Source: CBDVBE01 sp964543525
Lineage (GTDB): Bacteria; Fibrobacterota; Chitinivibrionia; Chitinivibrionales; JANQEN01
Assembly: GCA_964543525.1 (NCBI GenBank)
Contig: CAZIYW010000006.1
Span: forward strand, 1-64,000
DNA length: 64,000 nucleotides
Direction: 5' to 3'
In this document: positions 56,925 through 64,000 of the stretch, piece by piece
Layout: the number at the start of each line of letters is the position of its first letter
Position numbering within the stretch: the stretch's first letter is position 1
Position numbers and translations under genes: made by a program
Notes under the pieces: model-generated
The model's input: only the letters and a program-made list of their open reading frames with translations
The model's database searches: none
Told to the model about the DNA's origin: nothing

Positions 56925-57110
56925 ATCGGCATTCCAGTACGGCTTTAAGCCGGAATCGAGATTTGGGGTGCAAAAGAAAGCCTGGATTCCCGCTAAAAGC
57001 ATTCGAGAAAGGGGAAGAGACAAAAACAGACTGTTGCTGAAAGCAACTTTTACCTTACCCTTGAGAACGAATGTGACAATGAATAATGACAATGACGTTT
57101 CCGGACAAGC
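56925..57110. repeat. Degenerate dispersed-repeat-like intergenic element
   Basis: Between the two protease genes: CATTCCAGTACGGCTTTAAG with the hairpin CGGCTTTAAGCCG, then CTGGATTCCCGCTAAAAGCA, and a tail of GACAATGAATAATGACAATG. This 'pattern of GGAATCCAG-like arms plus ATGACAATGA' is reminiscent of dispersed intergenic elements of environmental bacteria, but the copy is degenerate and the identification is by resemblance only. Confidence 0.35.
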
Positions 57111-57139
57111 ACTAAATAACTACAAACCTTGGGGGTATC

Positions 57140-58864
57140 ATGCGCAAAAAAACACTCTTTGCTATAACCACTGTTCTGGCACTCTTCGTCACACACCTGT
57201 CATCTCAGCCACCGAGCAATTATGATTTACGGGATCTCAATCTGGTAACTTCGGTCAAAGCACAGAAGCAGTCCACCTGCTGGGCTCATGCCACCGCCTC
57301 CAGTATTGAAGGTAATCTTCTGGTCACCGAAAACTGGAAAAATGCGGGCGAAACGGGTGAACCCAATATCGCGGAGTATCACTATGACTGGTGGTTTGGA
57401 TTTAATAAAGCCTGGAACGGTGATTTCGAAGGCGGTAATTCAACCGGACTCAATATTCACAGCTGGGGGGATTTTAAAATGTTCTGTGCCTATATGTCGC
57501 GACTGGAGGGGCCGATTCGTGAAGTAGATGCGCCAGGCGACAACGCAGGCAATATACCCAGCCAGACCACAATCCCTTTATACAAAGAGTCCTATCACCG
57601 ATGGTACATTACCGATATTTGCTGGTACTATATTGATGGTGACGGCCCCTTTGGGAGCCTTAAAAATATAGATACCATTAAGAACGTTGTCATGAGAAAC
57701 GGGGTCACTGCAACCAACTACAACTGTATCAGCTCCTCAACCGGTTCCTGGAACGGACTCTCCACCTATTATCAGCCTCAATCCAACTCCGCCGGTTCGA
57801 ATCACAATGTCGGAATTATCGGTTGGGATGATGAATGCGTGACCAAAGCCTCCCAGAAAGGCGCATGGCTCCTTAAAAACTCCTGGGGAACGAATAACGA
57901 GCCCTATTTCTGGATTTCCTACTATGATAAGCACTGCTGCCGGCAAATCGATGAGAGTTGTGTATCATTCCATAATGTGCAGCCGTTACCGTATACCGGC
58001 GTATATTATCACGATTACCACGGCTGGCGCGGTACTTTTAACAATGCAAAAGAGTGCTTTAATAAGTATATCGCCAAAGAGACCTCCGGTGAATGGCTTA
58101 TTGATGTCAGTTACTTTACCACGACTGACCATGAAGAGTGGGAAATCAAGATATACGATAATTTTACAAATGGTGAACTCCAGGATGAACTCGCCTCAGT
58201 TTCCGGTTATAATGACCACATCGGGTATCATACAGCAAAACTGAGCAATTTTGTCACCTTAAAAAGTAACGATGATTTCTATATTTATTTGAAAGTGAAA
58301 AACGGCGGTCTTGCTTACGACAGAACAAGCTCTCCGTTTAATCCGGAAGGCAAGGATGTCAGGGTTGATGCGGTAATACCGTCGAAATCAGAACCGGACC
58401 AGAGCTATTACCGGACAAGCCCGACCTCAGCGTGGACAGATCTGTATGAGTACGAAGAAACCATTAAAGCCAACGGCCAGTCAGTAGATTGCCAGGGCTC
58501 GCAGAATTTCTGTCTTAAAGGCTATATTATTGATACGATGCCGACAGGAATAGAAGACATTCCAGCTCTTGAGAATACACCGTTCCGGTTGGATAATTAT
58601 CCCAATCCCTTTTTGTCGCATACGACTGTTAGTTACACGGTTACAAAAAACAGTGCAGTATCTCTTGCCATATTCAATGCGCGCGGAAGGAAGGTATATT
58701 CCTTTGCAGAACAAAAACATGCTCCCGGAACATATACAAAAATCTGGCACGGTACTGATAATACCGGGAGGTTATTGTCAAGCGGTATCTATTATGCGGT
58801 GCTGACTGCTGAAACCCTAAAGGGTATACTGACTGAGAAAAGAAAGATGTTTCTAATTAAATAG
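57140..58864 (+). CDS. Secreted papain-type cysteine peptidase (C1A) with T9SS/FlgD-type C-terminus
   Basis: Signal peptide MRKKTLFAITTVLALFVTHL. No propeptide is evident: the mature fold begins almost at once with NYDLRDLNLVTSVKAQKQ, as in bacterial lectin-associated C1A proteins. Catalytic residues: C47 in QKQSTCWAHA, H222 in SNHNVGIIGW, N247 in LLKNSWG. Residues ~275-470 form a beta-rich domain (YHDYHGWRGTFNN onward, with ISVSYFT-like strands: WLIDVSYFTT) resembling the lectin-like domain often attached to this family. The C-terminus is a sorting-type domain starting YPNPFLSHTTVSYTV with GIYYAVL and ending KMFLIK. It is intact, while its downstream paralogue is broken. Confidence 0.87.
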   Translation: MRKKTLFAITTVLALFVTHLSSQPPSNYDLRDLNLVTSVKAQKQSTCWAHATASSIEGNLLVTENWKNAGETGEPNIAEYHYDWWFGFNKAWNGDFEGGNSTGLNIHSWGDFKMFCAYMSRLEGPIREVDAPGDNAGNIPSQTTIPLYKESYHRWYITDICWYYIDGDGPFGSLKNIDTIKNVVMRNGVTATNYNCISSSTGSWNGLSTYYQPQSNSAGSNHNVGIIGWDDECVTKASQKGAWLLKNSWGTNNEPYFWISYYDKHCCRQIDESCVSFHNVQPLPYTGVYYHDYHGWRGTFNNAKECFNKYIAKETSGEWLIDVSYFTTTDHEEWEIKIYDNFTNGELQDELASVSGYNDHIGYHTAKLSNFVTLKSNDDFYIYLKVKNGGLAYDRTSSPFNPEGKDVRVDAVIPSKSEPDQSYYRTSPTSAWTDLYEYEETIKANGQSVDCQGSQNFCLKGYIIDTMPTGIEDIPALENTPFRLDNYPNPFLSHTTVSYTVTKNSAVSLAIFNARGRKVYSFAEQKHAPGTYTKIWHGTDNTGRLLSSGIYYAVLTAETLKGILTEKRKMFLIK

Positions 58865-58913
58865 AATTTTGCCCATATCCCTCCACTCTCTTTATCCGCC
58901 TATCTTTTCGTAA

Positions 58914-60219
58914 AAGAGTGCGAGCTGCTGCCAGGCAAGCGGCGTATCATACGCATTCAACTATGAAATATGCCGTATAAGGGATGTCGATACCGCACCG
59001 GATGAAAATATTTACCTCTATGGTTTCTCCTGCAACTTTATTAATAAAGGCAGTGCCGGTACCTATTCCGGCTATTTTGACGGCTGGCGTCTGTCTGATG
59101 AGCCGGGCCTTCCCAACCTCGTTGACAGGGATGCATCGCTGCAGGGTATGGCAAGTCAGACAAGCTGGATGGACGGGTATGAGAAATACTATAATGCAAT
59201 GCATAACCGGTATATTACATCCGACAAAATCAACTGTGAAAGCAATAGCAGTATTGAAACAATGAAACAGTGGCTCTTTGATCATGCCGACGGTTCTGAA
59301 ATCGGTGGCGTGTTATGTTTTCTTGCCCGGTCCGGCCAGACAAAGGGTACCCTGCCGTCAGGCTCTCCTGAAGCGGGACATACCTATATCGAAAAATTCG
59401 GCACCAGCGGCGGCCACTGTATGACTCTGGTGGGCTACCATGACGAAATCTTCTTTTGATTTAAACCTGAACGGTACCATTAAGCAGCAGGAAAAGGGTG
59501 GATTCCTCATGGTCAATTCCTATGGAACCAGTTACGGTACCGAGGGACGGGCCTATATCCCGTATGAACTGTTTCTTAATGGGTCCATGAAAAGCAGCAA
59601 TGTACACGGTATCATCATCCATAAGGAATTCAAACCCCTTTTAACGTATAAAGCGACAATAACCCGCAGCGACAGAAACGATATTGAAATAATCCGGGGT
59701 TTTTCCACCAATATCAGCGCTACCACACCATCAAAAACATATACATACAGAGAAACCTTTTCCGACGGCGGCGGCAGCGGCAGGATCAACAGTTTCCCGG
59801 TTCTGGACTATACCGGCGGAGAAGTAAAAGAGTATACCTGCACGCAAACCGAAGTGACTATTTCTAGCGGCATTACTACCCTGTCGGTTGTCTGCGATGC
59901 CACAAAAATAAACAAGGGGAGCAAAATCTTTCATGCCACGCCGCAGTTCTATGTATCACCCCTTACAACGGGCAGCGACATCATCTTTAAATTTACGCCC
60001 CGTAATGCGCATTGCGCAGTGTTAAGAGTGGTTACCATTCACGGACGACTGGTGTATGAGCAACCTTTTACTGTTACCGGGGACAACACTTTTTCATGGG
60101 ATATAGTTAATAACGCCGGTCAGAGAGTCGCAAAGGATAAATATATCGCACAGATTGAGCTGACCGATGAAAAAGGAGTAACCAATACCCTGTATACTCG
60201 GTTTTATGTGATGCGCTAA
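58914..60219 (+). pseudogene. Broken second C1A peptidase gene
   Basis: A paralogue of the preceding protease type in two frames. The frame starting after TAA (58911) lacks any signal peptide or start and opens at the active-site region: SASCCQASGVSYAFNYEICR, where the tryptophan normally after the catalytic Cys is absent. It runs through the propagated fold (ENIYLYGFSCNFINKG) to the catalytic His (GGHCMTLVGYHDE) and stops at 59459. The continuation (DLNLNGTIKQQEKGGFLM, then the catalytic Asn segment VNSYGTSYG, a beta domain and a FlgD-like tail ending YTRFYVMR) is in the +1 frame (59440-60219); one extra T in the TCTTCTTTTG tract explains the shift. Missing N-terminus plus a frameshift make it a pseudogene. 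Confidence 0.85.
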
Positions 60220-60579
60220 ACGGTTTTGTTACCAGAAGCGTCCCCTAAGTTACCGGAGAGGGACTTAGAGAACGCTCTTCGAAATTAGACATTATCATTA
60301 ATCATTCCTAAGCTTAAAAAATACCAATCTAACGGTTGAACCTATTACGTCAACTTTGTACTTCGTACTCCGCTATTCGCCAATCGTCAATCATCATTCT
60401 CTTTTTACACTGCCCGCCATTTAAAACTAACCGGAAAAAATACAGGCAGCGCTATTACTCCGTGGCACTAACCAATTGATATAAAACATATTATACAGAA
60501 AAAACTTTACGCCTTGAAAAATATTGCATAAACGCGTATAATTAAATAGAATACCCCATCCAACTGAAAGGTTGGATTT
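60220..60579. other. Intergenic region with repeat-like text
   Basis: No gene. At about 60342-60405 the minus strand reads as GATGATTGACGATTGGCGAA, then TAGCGGAGTACGAAGTACAA, a low-complexity pattern similar in style to the repeat at 45431-45490. A hairpin with arms GTCCC and GGGAC lies at about 60240-60265. AAAGG precedes the STAS start. Confidence 0.45.
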
Positions 60580-60897
60580 ATGGCTTTAATGAACGATGTG
60601 CAGATTGAGGTTAAAAACGGCTGTCTGTGGACCCTGATGCCGCGATTTATTGACTCAGAGAATCAGGAACAGATCCAGGACAGTATCGAGCATAAACTCG
60701 ACAACTCTATCGACCGGGTTGTCATGGATCTGCAGAATGTGGTGAGCATCAGCAGTTTCGCTATCGGCCTCATTATGCGTATTCGGGGAATTCTTGAAAA
60801 AAAGAACTGCTCCCTCTACTTTATTAATGTCTCAGACAGCTGCTATGAGCAGCTGGAAACGGTGAATCTCCATAAAATATTGCCGGTTCTGGACTGA
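60580..60897 (+). CDS. STAS-domain protein with altered phosphorylation motif
   Basis: 105 residues, a single STAS domain: DRVVMDLQNVVSISSFAIGL and a final EQLETVNLHKILPV helix. Where classical antagonists have Asp-Ser-Ser-Gly, this has Ser-Ile-Ser-Ser-Phe (56-60), so a serine is available but the acidic and glycine neighbours are gone. It may bind a partner without the usual kinase control. AAAGG lies 8 bases before the ATG. Isolated from the other STAS genes (38.6-40.8 kb), with no kinase nearby. Confidence 0.8.
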   Translation: MALMNDVQIEVKNGCLWTLMPRFIDSENQEQIQDSIEHKLDNSIDRVVMDLQNVVSISSFAIGLIMRIRGILEKKNCSLYFINVSDSCYEQLETVNLHKILPVLD

Positions 60898-61481
60898 GCG
60901 GAATCTGTCGAATACTTCCCTGTTTTTTCGGTAAGGATAACAGCATTCTTACCCGTTTTCTTCTTGGCTGACTTTCCGGACTACTTGGAAACAATCTCAA
61001 TACCCTGTCCATCTCATTTGTTATGCAAACGTAGTCACTAAAAATTCAGGGACTCCCCGTAATTTTAATCTTGGTAAGCGTTCCCGGTACATTACAGGAT
61101 ATTGAAACCTTAATACATGCAATCTCCATATCTCTCGCAATGGTTTTCGTGGCTATGAACAATCAGGGCTGGAGATATCTCATGTGTTTCTGAAAATCCT
61201 TATTATACTTATTGAATGGAAAAAATAATTTTATAAAATGTGATCACAGTCACAGACAAGGAAGAATACGGTATATATATTTACTATTAATGGTGATACA
61301 GTAACAATGCTTTAAATGGAGGAATTATAACCGCCAAAAGAGGTTTAAAAACTATTTTACATTTGATCCGTGATGATTTGTATAGTCCCAGAAAAAATGA
61401 AGAGATTATCCAGCAAAACCTGTTGAATAGATTCGTTTTTACTTCTTAACTGCTTAATGTTTATTGAATTAACAAGGAAAG
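60898..61481. other. Intergenic region
   Basis: No credible gene or RNA. AT-rich on the right side; AAGGA lies three bases before the first ATG of the large gene that follows. Confidence 0.5.
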
Positions 61482-64000
61482 ATGTTTGTCATGACCGGTA
61501 GTAAAATAATAACTTTATCTGTCGTTCTGATTATGTGCTTTTTTATGATTCATATTTTCTGTGGTGACCCGATCAAACCCGATTTCACCTATAAACCGGA
61601 AATAACCGATAACTCCATAAAATCCATTGGTAAAAGTGAGGAAGGTTCCTATTTCATTTTATATATACATCTTGATCAGGGGGATGAGCCAGTCTCATAT
61701 CAATGGCTTAAAAACGATTCAATAATGCCGGAAGATACAATTGACAGTCTCTATTTTGAGCCCTTGAAACTGACGGATAGCGGAAAATATCGTTGCATTG
61801 CTAAAAATGAAATTGGCACAGACACATCGAATATTTTCATATTATCAGTCATTACAGAGATTGATGATACTATCAAACCTGATATTCAACTGATTTCACC
61901 GCAGGACAGTTCTGTGATGTCCGATAAATCTTTACCCCTCAATTTTAAAGTCACTGATTCAAGCGGTATAGCGTTGGTCACAGTGAATAATGACACAATT
62001 ACTTCACCCGACAGCATGTATACCGATACGATCAAGCTGGAAGAGGACACCAATACGGTCACTATAATTGCCATTGACAAGAGTAACAATACAAACAGCG
62101 ATACACTTCATCTCACTTATATATATGACTCTACGTTCGTTGATACGGTAAAGCCCCTTATATCTCTTATATCACCGCAGGACGGTGCAGTGTTGAATGA
62201 TTCTTTAATTGATGTGCAATTTTCAGTCACAGATAAAGGTGGATTATCGGAGGTAACCGTGAATGATTGTACGGTGATATCCTCCGACACCATGTATACC
62301 GCTGCTATCAAGCTCAATGAAGGGGAAAACTCCATAACAGTGAAGGCCGTTGATAATACCGGTAATACGGCAATCCTCACATTCAGTGTGACTTATAATC
62401 CAAACTTTGTTGATACAATCCCGCCTGCAATAACTCTAAATGCCCCTACACAGGGGACACAGACGAATAATCCATCAATAGATATAGATGTCGACGTCGA
62501 TGATGATTTCAGCGATGTGGCCTGGGTAACCATTGACGGTGATACGGTCAAGCCTTCACGGGAAAATTATAAGCATACCGTTGATCTGTCTCCAGGAATC
62601 AATTCAATTGTTGTTATGGCAGGAGATAATTCATCAAATAAGAATAAAGATTCTCTTATCATAAAAATAATCTATGATAATCAGAAGCCTGCAGTAAAGC
62701 TCCTTGACCCGTCGATAAATAATTCAGCTATCGGCAGCAGCTCGAAACGGGTGCATGTTATTGCCAGGGATAATTTCGGCATTTCCACAGTTACATTTTC
62801 AATGGGTACCAATAACTTTACGTCAACCAAACAAAATGACTCCACCTGGTATGCCGACATTACCGGATTGCAGGCGGATATTTTCAACACTATCGATATT
62901 ACCGCAGAGGACTCCGCAACCAATAGTGAAACAATACAGGTCAAGATAAAATATGATCCCACAATTGAGGACAAGGAGCCACCTGCGATGACCCAGACAA
63001 ACGGACCCGTCAATGGCGATCGGGTAACATCGGCTGAACATACCATTCAATTTTCCATCTCTGATGATAATGATGTGGCAGCCGCATGGTATACGCTTGA
63101 CGGCGTAAAAGAGGATATGCCCCATATCAGCGGCGATATTTATGAATGCTCTGTAAACCTGGGAACCACGTATGGTGAAAGAACCATTACAATAGGAGCT
63201 AAAGATAACTCCACCAATCAGAATCAGGATTCCACAAGCATTACAGTGATCTACAACACATCAATCACTGCCGTAACCAACAGTGCACCGACGAACGGAG
63301 AATCGGGTGTCTCTCTCAATCCGACATTGCAATGGACCGGCGGTGAAGACGCTGACGGCGATACTGTTACCTATATCGTCTATTATGGAACATCATCAAA
63401 CAACTTTGATAAATCAATTGACGCAGGAACAGATAAATCGGTTGCTGTTTCAAGCGCACTTACTGAATCGATAAAATATTACTGGAAAGTTACAGCCTAT
63501 TCAGCTACCTTTCCGGAAGACAGTATTTCAAGTAATGTGACAAGTTTTACAACGGTATTTATTAATGATCCACCCGTACTTGTCTCAGTAAGCAATCAGA
63601 CAATAAACGAGGATTCCAATATTTTACTAACTATGAGTATGGTGACGGCCACAGACGTTGACAACGAGCAGGATGAACTTTCGCTTATTATTGTTGATGG
63701 GTCACATTACACTGTGAACGGCAATCAAATAGTACCTGAAAAAGATTATGATAATGACCTTATTGTTCCATTAAAAGTTTTTGACGGTGAAGATGAATCG
63801 AATTTAAAAAATATGACCATTACAATAAATCCGGTGAATGACGCACCTGTTTTAAATGCAGTTACTTCCCAGACCACTGATGAAGACACACCCATTACTA
63901 TTACAATGGACATGGTTACCGCAACGGATGTCGACAATTCTCAGGCGGAGCTTTCACTGTCCATTGAGAATGGCATTAACTATACAGTTGATGAATCAAA
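61482..64000 (+). CDS. Very large multi-Ig-domain exported protein (3' end beyond window)
   Basis: The frame is open from 61482 to the window edge (839 codons) with no stop. ATGs at 61482 and 61491 are both possible. N-terminal hydrophobic segment IITLSVVLIMCFFMIHIFC suggests a signal or lipoprotein-type export. Domains in order: an I-set-like Ig domain with YQWLKNDS and the DSGKYRCIAKNEIG strand (about 30-110), four Big_9/glucodextranase-like Ig repeats introduced by IKPDIQLISPQDSS-type strands (about 128-500), a further similar one, a fibronectin-like region (LQWTGGEDADGDTVTYIVYY, about 610-690), then repeats of NDPPVLVSVSNQTINEDSN type (cadherin/VCBS-like) that continue off the edge. Likely an adhesin or surface-layer protein; length and C-terminus unknown. 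Confidence 0.75.
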   Translation, partial: MFVMTGSKIITLSVVLIMCFFMIHIFCGDPIKPDFTYKPEITDNSIKSIGKSEEGSYFILYIHLDQGDEPVSYQWLKNDSIMPEDTIDSLYFEPLKLTDSGKYRCIAKNEIGTDTSNIFILSVITEIDDTIKPDIQLISPQDSSVMSDKSLPLNFKVTDSSGIALVTVNNDTITSPDSMYTDTIKLEEDTNTVTIIAIDKSNNTNSDTLHLTYIYDSTFVDTVKPLISLISPQDGAVLNDSLIDVQFSVTDKGGLSEVTVNDCTVISSDTMYTAAIKLNEGENSITVKAVDNTGNTAILTFSVTYNPNFVDTIPPAITLNAPTQGTQTNNPSIDIDVDVDDDFSDVAWVTIDGDTVKPSRENYKHTVDLSPGINSIVVMAGDNSSNKNKDSLIIKIIYDNQKPAVKLLDPSINNSAIGSSSKRVHVIARDNFGISTVTFSMGTNNFTSTKQNDSTWYADITGLQADIFNTIDITAEDSATNSETIQVKIKYDPTIEDKEPPAMTQTNGPVNGDRVTSAEHTIQFSISDDNDVAAAWYTLDGVKEDMPHISGDIYECSVNLGTTYGERTITIGAKDNSTNQNQDSTSITVIYNTSITAVTNSAPTNGESGVSLNPTLQWTGGEDADGDTVTYIVYYGTSSNNFDKSIDAGTDKSVAVSSALTESIKYYWKVTAYSATFPEDSISSNVTSFTTVFINDPPVLVSVSNQTINEDSNILLTMSMVTATDVDNEQDELSLIIVDGSHYTVNGNQIVPEKDYDNDLIVPLKVFDGEDESNLKNMTITINPVNDAPVLNAVTSQTTDEDTPITITMDMVTATDVDNSQAELSLSIENGINYTVDES

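Noticed and set aside
1..64000. CRISPR array, rRNA, tRNA, prophage or intact insertion sequence
   Set aside because: No regularly spaced direct repeats, no tRNA-like cloverleaf or CCA context, no phage structural genes and no intact transposase were found on either strand.

Overview
The window looks like chromosomal DNA of a Gram-negative, polymer-degrading bacterium, most likely of the Fibrobacterota and closest in style to Chitinivibrionia/Chitinispirillaceae. The phylum call is inference, since there is no rRNA or tRNA here. It rests on many large secreted proteins ending in FlgD-like or T9SS-type C-terminal beta domains, lipoproteins built from tandem DUF5011 Ig-like domains tipped with carbohydrate-binding modules, phenylalanine-terminated outer-membrane barrels, and moderately AT-rich DNA with long AT-rich gaps. 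|| Region 1 (1-4.2 kb, plus strand): a secreted NodB-type polysaccharide deacetylase and a secreted barrel-like protein. || Region 2 (4.2-31 kb, every gene on the minus strand): three DUF5011-array lipoproteins with different C-terminal tips (a CIA30/CBM11-like sandwich, an unknown beta domain and a CBM5/12 chitin-binding-type domain), a TolB-like/TPR/DUF5011/membrane hybrid, an operon of two outer-membrane-barrel-like proteins plus a lipoprotein of three CIA30-like modules, and an Opp-type ABC importer with two binding-protein paralogues. Read together this looks like a surface-to-cytoplasm pathway for capturing and importing oligosaccharides, built without recognisable SusC/SusD; the joint function is inference. 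|| Region 3 (31.2-35.6 kb, plus strand): a decaying type III restriction-modification locus. res has internal deletions and a nonsense codon, its C-terminal remnant is fused in frame to a DUF433 antitoxin-like domain, a winged-helix fragment follows, and mod carries a disrupted start and two in-frame TAA codons. || Region 4 (35.6-48 kb): a secreted barrel-like protein, a TPR protein, two STAS proteins around an unknown small protein, ispF, a Cache-like/TM/very long charged coiled-coil protein, rnhC, and a Cfa-like methyltransferase plus FAD oxidoreductase pair resembling the 10-methyl-branched fatty acid pair (BfaB/BfaA, TmsB/TmsA). || Region 5 (48-64 kb): a 1703-residue secreted protein, a transposon-poor gap holding a wrecked RAYT (REP-associated tyrosine transposase), a gingipain-type C25 protease, a papain-type C1A protease followed by a broken second C1A gene, a third STAS protein, and a very large multi-Ig-domain surface protein that runs off the right edge. 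No CRISPR array, rRNA, tRNA, intact insertion sequence or prophage was seen.
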